Shown piece after piece: positions 7,840 through 15,595 of a stretch of DNA of 64,000 bases. Position 1 is the first letter of the stretch. Each line of letters begins with the position of its first letter. A program made the translations under genes and the position numbers. The notes beneath the pieces were generated by a model, which was given only the letters and a program-made list of their open reading frames with translations, searched no databases and was not told where the DNA came from. The stretch comes from PALSA-505 sp963702235. GTDB lineage: Bacteria; Actinomycetota; Actinomycetes; Streptosporangiales; Streptosporangiaceae. The stretch covers positions 124,001 to 188,000 of the forward strand of contig CAVPBZ010000013.1 in the NCBI GenBank assembly GCA_963702235.1, read 5' to 3'.

Positions 7840-9075
7840 TCAAGCTGCAAGCGGATGGATGTGTGCGATGTCTTGTGGCCAGGCGGTTGCTTCGTCGTAG
7901 CAGGTGCTGGTTTTCAGGCAGCCGTGCAGGATGCCGACGAGGCGGTTGCTGAGCTGGCGGAGTGCGGCGTTGTGGCCCAGGCCGCGGGCGCGCTGCTTGT
8001 CGTAGTAGGCGCGGGCTCCGGGGGATGCGGTCAGCGCGGAGAGGGCCTGGGATTGCAGGGCGTCGGCGAGCCGGTTGTTGCGGATGAACCGGGCCAGGAT
8101 GACCTTGCTGCGCCCGGACGCGCGGGTGATGGGGCTGGACCCGGCGTAGTTCTTGCGGGCTTTGGCGGAGGCGTAGCGGCCGGGTGCGTCTCCGAACTCG
8201 CCGTGCACGCGGGCGCCGTTGATGGTGCCGATGCCGGGCTGGGACAGGTAAATCTCAGCGTCCGGGTGCTGCAGAAAATGGGCCTCCACCTGGACTTCCA
8301 GCCGCCTGATCTGCTCATTCAGGGTGATCAGCACGGCCGCGGTGGCCTGCACGGCGGTGGCATATGCGGCGGTGACCGCGGCAGGCTGGGTCAGCTGCGG
8401 GCCGCGCAGCGCGTCTTTGACCGCCTGGGTCCGGGCGGGCACGTCATGCCGGCGCGCCCGCTTCAGCGCGGCACTGATCTGGGTGGCTGTCAGCTTCGCC
8501 GCGGCTGCCGGAGCGGGGGCCCGTACCAGCAGCTCCAGGGAGTCGGTGCTGGTAAGGCCCAGGTCCGCGTAGGCGGCGAGCGCGGCGGGGAAGAATTCCC
8601 GCAGCGCCGAGCGCAGCCGCAGCAGGTGCCGGGTACGTTCCCAGATCAGCGTCTGATGCGCGCGGGCCACCACCTTGATCGCCGCAGACCCGGCGGTGTC
8701 AGCGGCCACGGCACGCAGCTGGTGCCGCTCGGCGCGGACCATGTCGGCCAGGGCGTGCGCGTCTGCGGCGTCGCTCTTGGCACCCGACAGGTTGTACCGC
8801 TCCTTGAACCGCGCGACCGCCTTGGGGTTGAGCCCGAATACCTGGTACCCGGCCGCGGCCAGCGCCTGCACCCACAGCCCCCGGTCCGTCTCGATCGCCA
8901 CCGCCACCTGGCCAGGATCGCCATCGGCGCCCAGGTGCGCGGCAATCAGCTCATGCAGGCGGGCGATCCCGGCCGCGCCTTCGGGCAGCCGCCGGGCCGC
9001 CAGCTTGCGGCCCGCCTCGTCCTGGATCTCGACATCGTGATGTTCCTCGGACCAGTCATCCCCGACATACAGCAA
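7840..9075 (-). CDS. IS110-family DEDD transposase
   Basis: This 411-residue recombinase has an N-terminal RuvC-like DEDD domain: Asp6/Asp7 in YVGDDWSEEHHD, Glu62 in VAIETDRG, Asp102 and Asp105 in GAKSDAADAHALAD. A C-terminal Transposase_20-type domain includes LSQPGIGTINGARVHGEFG and YAGSSPITRASGRSK, with the conserved Ser-Gly. The start is TTG at 9075 behind GAGGGAGAA; no ATG or GTG is in frame upstream. Length is full and no disruption is seen. Members of this family recombine using an element-encoded structured RNA, so the DNA upstream is of interest. Confidence 0.85.
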   Translation of the reverse strand: MLYVGDDWSEEHHDVEIQDEAGRKLAARRLPEGAAGIARLHELIAAHLGADGDPGQVAVAIETDRGLWVQALAAAGYQVFGLNPKAVARFKERYNLSGAKSDAADAHALADMVRAERHQLRAVAADTAGSAAIKVVARAHQTLIWERTRHLLRLRSALREFFPAALAAYADLGLTSTDSLELLVRAPAPAAAAKLTATQISAALKRARRHDVPARTQAVKDALRGPQLTQPAAVTAAYATAVQATAAVLITLNEQIRRLEVQVEAHFLQHPDAEIYLSQPGIGTINGARVHGEFGDAPGRYASAKARKNYAGSSPITRASGRSKVILARFIRNNRLADALQSQALSALTASPGARAYYDKQRARGLGHNAALRQLSNRLVGILHGCLKTSTCYDEATAWPQDIAHIHPLAA

Positions 9076-9370
9076 CGTCTCAATTCTCCCTCACCTGATC
9101 ACGCCACGGCTGGTCTCGGTAGCCTGCGGGAGAACGGCTCGCGCCCTAATGGATCAGTGCTCACGCCGCAAGCGGCGGGCACGACAGCCCAACAGCGGTC
9201 ATCTCTCCCGGACACACTGGCGGGGGCACGGTCTGACCATAGGACTCACGTGCTCCTGGGGGTGATGCGGTGCTCACCCGCCAGCGGCTACCGGACCGAG
9301 TCTGTACCCTCACAAACCCCTGCTCCTCACGGGGCTGGTGTTCAGTGCGGGACTAACCCGGTAACCCCAT
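9076..9370 (-). ncRNA. Candidate bridge (seek) RNA region of the IS110-type element
   Basis: This 295-bp non-coding segment lies directly upstream of the IS110-type transposase, where the guide RNA of IS110-group elements is encoded. On the minus strand it shows several short hairpins: one just inside the element end (CCCC-TAAT-GGGG) and one around GCCGC-TT-GCGGC. A 9-base stretch, TGGTCAGAC (minus strand of 9231-9239), is complementary to GTCTGACCA in the flanking target strand (7813-7821), but it lies several bases away from the inferred core. The fold and guide loops were not computed. Confidence 0.4.
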
Positions 9371-10626
9371 TAGGGGGGAAAGGCCGGGTCAGCGGCCCGG
9401 CGGCGGATGATGCGGACGGTGCGCAGGAACTTGACCCGGTCGGGGTCGATGTCGGCTTCGGTGGCGGCCCGGCAGATCAGCGCCGCGATGGCGTAGTGGG
9501 TGAGCAGGTAGCCGTAGATCTCCTGGCGGACCATGTCCGGGCTCCTGGACCGCAGCACCGAACCGGGGCCGCGCAGGCAGGTCTTGAGCTGATCGTTGCC
9601 GGTCTCCTCCTCCCAGCGCTGGCAGTACGCCTGCGCCAGCTCCTGGGCGGATGCCGCCGCGGGATCAGTAACCGTAGTGATAAGCGCGATCAGCTCGCCG
9701 CTGCCGTCGCCGTCGCGGTCGGGGATCTCGTACTCGATGACCCGCACCCGCATCGCCTGGCCGGGATCGAGGTACTCGCCAGCGCGGGCGGCAGCGATCA
9801 GCCTGGCGCGGGCCTTGTCATGCAGGGCAGGCCTGGCCACGACCGACAGGTAGGAGCCGTCGGGCAGCAGTTCCAGAACCGGCAGCCTCAGGTCGGCTTT
9901 CACCCGCCACAGCAGCGCAGCGCCGGTGGCGGCGGCGGCCTGCCAGTCCGGCCAGTTATAGAAACCGCGGTCGGCGATCAGCAGCCAGTCCTCCTCCAGC
10001 TGCGGATACAGGCGGCGGGCCAGGGCCTGCTCGCTGCTGCCCTTCCCGCCGACCGGGCCCATCTGCGCGGCGACCTTCGCGTGCGACCCGCACTCACCGA
10101 TGGTCACTACCCGCACCTTCGGGAACGCCGGGTGCTCCCGCGCGCCTGCGGGGTAGCCGAACGCCGCAGCGTTGGCCGGGGTGTCAGGAACATCCAGCTC
10201 GAACCCGTCGATGGCCATCAGCCGCCAGTGGCGCAGGAACGCTCCGCGGGTCAGCTCCCCGGCCACCGGCACAGCCACCCGGTCAAACAGCAGCTCCAGC
10301 GGCTCGGGCCCCAGCCGCTTGCGGGCCTGGGTGATCCCGCCTGAGGTCGGCGTGCTCCACGAATCATCCCAGCAGCCCCACGACGCCAGGGTCTCGGTCA
10401 GCCGGACGGCGACCTCCTCGTAGTCCTCCTCCGCGAACAACGCCAGCGCCATCGCGAAATAGACCATCACATGCGGCGGCAGCTTCCCATCCGACCGCCT
10501 CGCGGCCCTGCCCGCCACCGTGACCGCCTCGTCAACGGCATCCCTGGGAACCGAGGAGGCCAGCACCCCCAGCGAGATCCAGTCCGTCAGACGGCCACCA
10601 CCGGCCACCACGCCATTGTGCGTCAT
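9370..10626 (-). pseudogene. IS4-family transposase, N-terminal and catalytic part (interrupted)
   Basis: There are 418 codons before an artificial stop created at the IS110 junction. An IS4 N-terminal domain (residues 1-110) is followed by the DDE domain: Asp140 in MAIDGFELDVPDT, Asp219 in LLIADRGFYNWPDW, and the YREK motif Tyr334, Arg337, Glu341 and Lys348 in AYCQRWEEETGNDQLKT. All catalytic residues are present. The missing C-terminal tail is at 7596-7829. The product is probably non-functional while the IS110-type element is present. Confidence 0.85.
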
Positions 10627-10705
10627 GACCAGCGATCTTGCCGGCCCAGCAGCCGACCGCAGACACGACGCGCCGGAACAAGATCAACTTAGGCTAAGTG
10701 GCATT

Positions 10706-10717
10706 GGGTCCAGGGTC
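10706..10717 (+). repeat. Target-site duplication, right copy
   Basis: Exact copy of the 12-mer at 7576-7587, directly outside the right terminal repeat. Joining the two flanks at one copy gives a 43-codon open frame (GTG 7564 to TGA after 10820) of unknown significance. Confidence 0.85.
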
Positions 10718-10929
10718 GGCGTAGCCGATCGCATGCGACGGCCCGCAGGGCCGCCCTGGAGGCGGTGGCCGCGATCCGGACAATCGAAGCCGAGGAAGAC
10801 GGGTCGCCTCGTAGCTACCGATGACCATTCGGATCAGTGCTGCCCATCGTGGGACGGCGCGGGCGTGCCGGGCGGGCCTCCCGAGGCAGAGCCCGGCGCG
10901 GGGAGTGCCGGACGCGGCGCCGCAGGCGC

Positions 10930-11441
10930 CGCCTTGACTGGAACGCCAGCACACTAAGCGTGACCCACGGCGTGAAGCGGATCAAGGATCGTGACCCGTC
11001 GTCGGGCCGCAGGACCCGGCTCGTGATCAGTGAGCTGAAAACGCCCAAGTCGCCGCGGACGCTCTCGCTTACTCCGCAGATGGTTGCCATGTTCCGGCAC
11101 ACCGGGCGCGCCAGGCCGAGGCACAGATGGCCGCTGGCACCTTGTGGCAAGATCACGGGCTTATCTTCGCGAGCGAGGTCGGGACACCAATGGACCCGGA
11201 CAACTTCTCGCACTCGTTCTCCCGGCTGTCCCAGAACGCCGGGCTCGGCCACTGGCATCCGCATGAGCTAGGCCACTCGGGTGCTTCCTTGATGCTGGCT
11301 CAAGGGACGCCGCTGCATGTGGTCTCGGAGGTGCTCGCTCATGCCAGCATCGCGATCACGAAGGACGTCTACGGCCACCTGCTGGAGGGTGACAAGCGCG
11401 CGGCGGCCGAGTCGATGAGTCAGGCGCTGTTCGGTGCGTGA
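10930..11441 (+). pseudogene. Tyrosine-recombinase integrase remnant next to tRNA-Arg
   Basis: The catalytic half of a phage/AICE-type integrase is recognisable in two frames. The first is LDWNASTLSVTHGVKRI through KTPKSPRTLSLTPQ to about 11103. The second frame continues RARQAEAQMAAGTLWQDHGL through HPHELGHSGASLMLAQGT and HASIAITKDVYGHL to the stop at 11439-11441. One missing C near 11103 accounts for the shift. The H-x-x-R motif reads HELG, so the second catalytic Arg is lost; the Tyr in DVYGHL remains. The N-terminal domain and the first catalytic Arg region are missing. The 3' end points at the tRNA 80 bp away, as in integrative elements that use tRNA attachment sites. Confidence 0.8.
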
Positions 11442-11480
11442 TCCGTCCGCCGTGGCTCCCACCGTGGCTCCCACGGACGT

Positions 11481-11512
11481 AAAAAAGGCCCCTCCCGGAC
11501 TGGGTAGGGGCC
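11481..11512 (-). terminator. Rho-independent terminator of tRNA-Arg
   Basis: On the minus strand a stem GGCCCCT...AGGGGCC with a 12-base loop is followed by six T residues, directly after the tRNA 3' end. Confidence 0.8.
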
Positions 11513-11519
11513 TGTGACC

Positions 11520-11595
11520 TGGCGCGCTCGGAGGGATTCGAACCCCCAGCCTTCTGATCCGTAGTCAGATGCTCTATCCGTTGAGCTACGAGCGC
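11520..11595 (-). tRNA. tRNA-Arg (anticodon ACG)
   Basis: On the minus strand a full cloverleaf can be drawn: acceptor GCGCTCG/CGAGCGC, D-stem GCTC/GAGC, anticodon stem TCTGA/TCAGA with loop CTACGGA (anticodon ACG), T-stem GGGGG/CCCTC with loop TTCGAAT, discriminator G, and an encoded CCA at 11522-11520. It is 73 nt plus CCA. It is the likely attachment site of the element that carried the integrase remnant. Confidence 0.95.
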
Positions 11596-11754
11596 GAGTG
11601 CCGGAACAGTCTACGACACGCCGCCTCTTCACCGTGCAGAGCTGACAAGGTCCGCTACGGCGACCACCGCGCCGGGGCCGATGCGGATGTGACTCGCGCC
11701 CGCTGCTAGATGTGCGGCACCTCCCGACGCAGGCGGCGCGCAGGGCGCAGGACT

Positions 11755-12342
11755 CTATGACCCTGCCGACGTGCTGCCCCAGGCTGGCTGAACATCAGGG
11801 GGGAGCGGCACCGCGAAAGCGTTCAGCAGGTAGGACACCAGGGTGTAGTACCCGCAAAGCGAGACCAGCTCGACCACTCCGGTGTCGCCGAGGAGCCGCC
11901 GGGCGTCCCCGTACGCGTCATCGCTGAGCTGCCCGGTCTCGGTGAGCTGGCGAGCGACCGTATAGACCGTCCGCTCGTCGTCCGCCTCGAACTCGGGATC
12001 CTCGCCGTTGCCTATGGCATCGACCACCGTGTCGGCCACACCGTGCTTGCGGGCCATGCCGGCGTGTGCCCACCATTCGAACTCGGCTTTCCAGCGGGCA
12101 CCCACCGTGATGATGGCTAGCTCCGACAGCCGACGCTCCATCGACGTCTCGAACCGGAGCACCCTGCCGAGAGCGGATAGGTGCCTGCCGACCTCCGGCG
12201 CGTGCACGAAGGCGTTGAAGGGCCCGGCCAGACCACCCTGCTCGTTGACGAGGGCGGCGCCTCGCGTACCGACCACGTTGTCCCATACGTCCTGACCGCT
12301 GGGGTCAAGCTCTTCACGGCGGAGATAAGGAAGACGGCTCAC
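11755..12342 (-). CDS. Carboxymuconolactone decarboxylase (CMD/AhpD-like) family protein
   Basis: This 195-residue protein starts at GTG 12342. The family segment is ERRLSELAIITVGARWKAEF followed by EWWAHAGMARKHG, an all-helical CMD fold. The CxxC pair of AhpD peroxidase-type members is absent; the Glu, Trp and His residues at that position instead resemble the decarboxylase/lactonase-like branch. The C-terminal half, VVELVSLCGYYTLVSYLLNAF, is the typical hydrophobic helix. The substrate is unknown. It stands alone, divergent from the DGPF/sigma module. Confidence 0.75.
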   Translation of the reverse strand: MSRLPYLRREELDPSGQDVWDNVVGTRGAALVNEQGGLAGPFNAFVHAPEVGRHLSALGRVLRFETSMERRLSELAIITVGARWKAEFEWWAHAGMARKHGVADTVVDAIGNGEDPEFEADDERTVYTVARQLTETGQLSDDAYGDARRLLGDTGVVELVSLCGYYTLVSYLLNAFAVPLPPDVQPAWGSTSAGS

Positions 12343-12428
12343 AACAAGACCCTAGTGCGGCCGGTCCTACGCTGGCGGAGAGGCCAGGCCAGGCAGTACG
12401 GATATTTTCCCGGGAATCTGGAGCCTGG

Positions 12429-12455
12429 TGTCGATCTGGCACAGCGGCGTTCGAC
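12429..12455 (+). promoter_or_regulatory. Putative ECF42-type promoter of the DGPF gene
   Basis: TGTCGA at 12429-12434 and CGAC at 12452-12455 are separated by 17 bp. This matches the -35 (TGTCGA) and -10 (CGA plus T or C) signature described for ECF42 sigma factors. It lies about 90 bp upstream of the DGPF gene start, with a good ribosome site (AAAGGAG) at about 12534-12540 in between. Confidence 0.6.
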
Positions 12456-12547
12456 GCACAGGCAAAGAGCGGCAGGCGGAAGACCACCAGCCCTGACCGC
12501 TACGGTCGCCAGCAGGCGGCCGTTCACCAGCAGAAAGGAGCACCACA

Positions 12548-12883
12548 ATGCGATTCCTCGGGTACACGATGGGCGACCCGTCGATACCGATGCCGCCGCC
12601 GACCCCCGAGCTGATGGAGGAGATGGGCAAGTTCATCGAGGAGGCGACCAAGGCAGGAGTCCTGGTCGCCGCCGGCGGCCTCGGACCGGTCGACGACGGT
12701 GTCAAGGTGAGGCTCACCGACGGGAAGTTCACCGTGCTCGACGGTCCGTTCACCGAAGCCAAGGAGCTGATCGGCGGCTGGGCCCTGATGGAAACCCGCG
12801 ACAGAGATGAGGCGATCGAGTGGACGAAGCGGTTCCTCAGCATCGCCGGCGATGGTGAGAGCACGATCCGGCAGGTCTTCTGA
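12548..12883 (+). CDS. DGPF/YCII-domain protein of an ECF42 module
   Basis: This 111-residue protein contains the signature DGPFTEAKELIGG and a ferredoxin-like YCII fold (MRFLGYTMGD start, LMETRDRDEAIEW helix). DGPF proteins are the standard genomic partners and targets of ECF42 sigma factors; their biochemical role is not established. It starts at ATG behind AAAGGAG. The sigma gene follows about 145 bp downstream on the same strand, beyond a strong hairpin, and a matching promoter motif precedes this gene. Confidence 0.85.
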   Translation: MRFLGYTMGDPSIPMPPPTPELMEEMGKFIEEATKAGVLVAAGGLGPVDDGVKVRLTDGKFTVLDGPFTEAKELIGGWALMETRDRDEAIEWTKRFLSIAGDGESTIRQVF

Positions 12884-12942
12884 CCGTGACCCATGCAGCG
12901 GGGCCGGTCCGGTCACCGCTAACGTCCGCCGGGAGCAGAAAT

Positions 12943-12984
12943 AACCGGGGGGTGCGGGAACTGCGCATCCCGCACCCCCCGGTT
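12943..12984. terminator. Strong 17-bp stem-loop between DGPF gene and sigma gene
   Basis: Arms at 12943-12959 and 12968-12984 are perfectly complementary, beginning AACCGGGGGGTGC, around an 8-base loop (ACTGCGCA). No T tract follows, so it may act as a transcription attenuator, an RNA-stability element or a bidirectional terminator. Confidence 0.6.
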
Positions 12985-13027
12985 GGCCACGCCATGCTGG
13001 CCCTGGCTTGCCCGGACCTATCCTCGG

Positions 13028-14332
13028 ATGGTGTTATCGGTTGTCGTGACGGCTTCCGAGACCCATGCTGCGATCGAGGCTGTCGTCCGGATGGAGTCGG
13101 CCCGGCTCATTGCCGGACTCGCCCGGTACACCGGTGATGTCGGTCTAGCCGAGGAACTCGCCCAGGACGCGGTCGTAGCCGCGCTGGAGCAGTGGCCCGA
13201 GTCAGGGGTTCCGCGCAACTCCGGCGCCTGGCTGATGACGGTCGCCAAGCGCCGCGCCATCGACCTGTTCCGGCGGAACCGGGACTTGCACCACAAGTAC
13301 GCGCAGATCGCCCGCGCGCTTGAGGCAGAGGGTGACAGCGTCACGCCAGACTTCGACGGCGCCTTCTCCGACACCATCGACGACGACCTGCTGCGGCTGA
13401 TCTTCACCGCCTGTCACCCCGTCCTCCCGGTGCAGGCGAGGGTCACGCTTACCCTGCGGCTGCTCGGCGGCCTGACCACCGCGGAGATAGCACGCGCCTA
13501 CCTCGCGCCGGAGGCGACGATCGCGCAGCGGATCGTCCGGGCCAAGAAGACACTGGCCAAGGCGCAGGTGCCGTTCGAGGTACCAGCGGCCGAGGAACGG
13601 CCTGCTCGCCTCTCCTCTGTGCTCGAAGTCGTCTACCTCATCTTCAACGAGGGATACTCGGCCACTGCCGGGGACGACTGGATGCGCCCGGCGCTCTGCG
13701 AGGACGCGGTGCGCCTCGGCCGTATTCTTGCCCAGCTCGCTCCCGAGGAGCCCGAGGTGCACGGGCTGGTGGCACTGATGGAGATCCAGGCGTCCAGAGT
13801 CCGTGCCCGCACCGGGCCGTCGGGAGAGCCGGTCCTGCTGCTAGACCAGGACCGGCGCATCTGGGACCGGCTGCTCATCAACCGCGGGCTGGCGGCCCTT
13901 GCCCGGTCGGAGCAGCTCGGCGGTTCCCGCCGCCCTTACGCGCTGCAGGCCGCCATCGCCGCTTGCCATGCTCGCGCGTTCCGCCCCGAGGACACCGACT
14001 GGATGCGCATCACCAGCCTGTACGCCATCCTGGCCGAGGTGACGCCATCTCCGGTGATCGAGCTGAACCGCGCGGTCGCGGTGTCGATGGCCGACGGTCC
14101 GCAGGCCGGCCTCGACTTGCTGGACAAGCTCGCGGCCGAGCCCTCGCTGCACGGCTATCACCTACTGCCCAGCGTGCGCGGGGATCTGCTGCTGAAACTG
14201 GGGCGCCCGGCCGAGGCCCAGGTCGAATTCGAGCGCGCGGCCGCGCTGACCCGCAACGCCCCGGAACGGGAGCTATCCGCGCAGCGGGCCAGGGCGGCGG
14301 CCGCGCGGGCGACGCAGGAGGGATCAGCATGA
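13028..14332 (+). CDS. ECF42-like sigma factor with C-terminal TPR-like domain
   Basis: An ECF sigma with region 2 (ARYTGDVGLAEELAQDAVV, then SGAWLMTVAKRRAIDLFRR) and region 4 (LLGGLTTAEIARAYLAPEA) is followed by about 200 extra residues, including RPARLSSVLEVVYLIFNEGY and ELNRAVAVSMADGPQAGLD. That C-terminal extension is diagnostic of ECF42-like (DUF6596) sigma factors. The start is uncertain: ATG 13028 or GTG 13046. A start at 12983 would lie inside the hairpin and is unlikely. The stop TGA overlaps an ATG opening a 12-codon frame that ends on the next gene's ATG. It presumably drives the upstream DGPF gene. Confidence 0.85.
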   Translation: MVLSVVVTASETHAAIEAVVRMESARLIAGLARYTGDVGLAEELAQDAVVAALEQWPESGVPRNSGAWLMTVAKRRAIDLFRRNRDLHHKYAQIARALEAEGDSVTPDFDGAFSDTIDDDLLRLIFTACHPVLPVQARVTLTLRLLGGLTTAEIARAYLAPEATIAQRIVRAKKTLAKAQVPFEVPAAEERPARLSSVLEVVYLIFNEGYSATAGDDWMRPALCEDAVRLGRILAQLAPEEPEVHGLVALMEIQASRVRARTGPSGEPVLLLDQDRRIWDRLLINRGLAALARSEQLGGSRRPYALQAAIAACHARAFRPEDTDWMRITSLYAILAEVTPSPVIELNRAVAVSMADGPQAGLDLLDKLAAEPSLHGYHLLPSVRGDLLLKLGRPAEAQVEFERAAALTRNAPERELSAQRARAAAARATQEGSA

Positions 14333-14363
14333 CCGCCCGAGGTGACAGTGACCGGAGGCACGC

Positions 14364-14819
14364 ATGAGCACGCGAACCCTGCTCTGGCGCGGGCTCGATG
14401 CGCCCAGGATGGAGATCGTCTACGTCGAGAGCCTTGACCGCGCGCGCGGTACCCAGATCGGCGTCAGCTACGAACTGCGCTGGCAGCTGAACGGCCCGGT
14501 TCTCGACCTCGAGCTGGCCGACGGTCCTGCCGCGAGCATCGAGCTCGGCGACGCGGACTTCTTCGACCTGCACCATTCGGCCTTCTTCAATTCACTGCCC
14601 GTCACCCGTGACGGGCTGCTCGATGGCGGTCCTGCCCGCGAGTACACGATGTGCTTCGTCCGCGTGCCCGAGCTGACCGCCGAACGCGCCTGGCAGCGGT
14701 ACGAGCCGCTGGGGAACCGGCAGGTGCGGTACCGTTCGGTCGGCTACGAGGCTGAGATCAGCTTCGATGACGACGGTTTCGTCACCCTCTATCAGGACTA
14801 TCTAGAACGGGTCGCGTGA
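14364..14819 (+). CDS. Putative glycolipid-binding domain protein
   Basis: This 151-residue protein resembles the PF06475-type putative glycolipid-binding family. It has an N-terminal strand-rich segment, SYELRWQLNG, then DADFFDLHHSAFFNSLPVTRD, and a C-terminal segment QRYEPLGNRQVRYRS. The start ATG at 14364 has GGAGG seven bases upstream. It follows the ECF sigma gene closely, so it may be cotranscribed. The ligand and biological role are unknown in this family beyond structural inference. Confidence 0.75.
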   Translation: MSTRTLLWRGLDAPRMEIVYVESLDRARGTQIGVSYELRWQLNGPVLDLELADGPAASIELGDADFFDLHHSAFFNSLPVTRDGLLDGGPAREYTMCFVRVPELTAERAWQRYEPLGNRQVRYRSVGYEAEISFDDDGFVTLYQDYLERVA

Positions 14820-14823
14820 CGAC

Positions 14824-15566
14824 GTGCTGATCAAGGCCTGCCTGAACGGCGGCACGACCCGGCAGCAGCACTCGTCGGTGCCGTGCACGCCGGCAGAGCT
14901 CGCGGCGGACGCGCGGGATGCGGTAAGCGCCGGCGCGGGAGCCATCCACGTCCACCCGCGGGATGCGTCCGGTGACGAGACCCTGGAGGCGGACGCGGTC
15001 CTCGCTGCGGTCCGGGCTATCCGTGCCGCCGTCCCGGCGGTTCCGGTCGGAGTGACGACCGGAATCTGGACGGTCGCCGGCGATACGGCGCGCAGGCTGG
15101 AACTGGTTCCGGCTGGACCGGAGACGACCGGCCCGACTTTGCCTCGGTCAACCTCTCCGAGCCTGGAACCGAGGAACTCGCCGCGCTGCTGAGTGAGCTC
15201 GGGATCCCGGTAGAAGCCGGGGTCTGGACGCCCGGTGACGCAGACCTGCTGGCCGCGAGCAGCTTCGGGCGGCGAGTGATCCGGGTCCTGATCGAGCCGC
15301 GCGACAAATCCCCCGATGCCGCGGTCGCCACGGCCGCGCAGGCGGACGAGACGCTCGACCGGCACGGCATCCAAGCACCACGTGTCCACCATGGTTACGG
15401 CATCGCGACCTGGCATGTCATCCGGGCTGCCCTCCAGGTCGGCCGCGACATCCGGATCGGGCTCGAGGACACAGTCATGCTGCCCGACGGAAGTACCGCC
15501 ACGGGCAATGGCGAACTGGTCGCCGCCGCGGTCCGCCTCGCGACCGAGGCAGGCCACGAGTTCTGA
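14824..15566 (+). pseudogene. Beta-keto-acid cleavage enzyme (BKACE/DUF849), frameshifted
   Basis: The first part (GTG 14824) has the Zn-binding HVHPRDASGDETL and GVTTGIWTVAGD, then loses frame after RRLELVPA. The expected WTGDDRPDFASVNLSEPGT continues in the next frame and runs through VEAGVWTPGDADLL, RVLIEPRDKSP and GLEDTVMLPDG to TGA 15564-15566. Adding one C near 15108 restores about 247 residues, slightly short of the family norm of 270-300. BKACEs condense a beta-keto acid with acetyl-CoA. It is either a recent pseudogene or a consensus error. Confidence 0.75.
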
Positions 15567-15595
15567 CTGCCGCAAACGGCCAGATCGAGAGGCGG

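Larger units (their letters stand above)
7830..9376 (-). mobile_element. IS110-family element nested in the IS4-type transposase
   Basis: The boundaries are inferred from the reading frame of the interrupted transposase: the joining points fall in short C runs, so they are uncertain by a few bases. The element has one transposase gene (7840-9075), almost no sequence after its stop, and about 300 bp of non-coding DNA before its start. As expected for IS110 there are no terminal inverted repeats. The layout, with long non-coding DNA upstream of the gene, matches the IS110 group rather than IS1111. Confidence 0.75.
7588..10705 (-). mobile_element. IS4-family insertion sequence carrying a nested IS110-type element
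   Basis: Perfect 24-bp terminal inverted repeats lie at 7588-7611 and 10682-10705, beginning AATGCCACTTAGCC on each strand. Direct 12-bp duplications flank them. The transposase gene inside is split into a 5' part (9370-10626) and a 3' part (7596-7829) by about 1.55 kb of IS110-type DNA. Removing the insert, with junction in the C run at 9373-9378 and 7829-7831, rejoins the two parts in frame as ...DPAFPLGMSDQARQSL.... The outer element therefore inserted first and was inactivated later. Confidence 0.85.

Noticed and set aside
9231..9239. 9-base complement between the IS110 upstream region and its flank as proof of a target guide
   Set aside because: It is offset from the inferred core and a partner match for the left half-site was not found, so it is kept only as a lead.
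7837..10344. 835-codon plus-strand open frame across the nested insertion sequences
   Set aside because: It is antisense to two well-identified transposases, crosses the IS110 boundary, and has no family-like sequence; high GC keeps the antisense frame open.
11450..11473. Two tandem copies of CCGTGGCTCCCA after the integrase
   Set aside because: Considered as a CRISPR or attachment repeat, but only two adjacent units with no spacers; probably simple duplication or part of a hairpin.
12983..13027. Upstream start for the ECF42-like sigma gene
   Set aside because: It would place the start codon inside the perfect hairpin, has no ribosome site, and the extra residues do not resemble sigma factors.
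14329..14367. 12-codon frame bridging the sigma gene stop and the next gene start
   Set aside because: Overlapping ATGA at both ends is attractive for coupling, but 12 codons without conservation data is not enough to call a gene.
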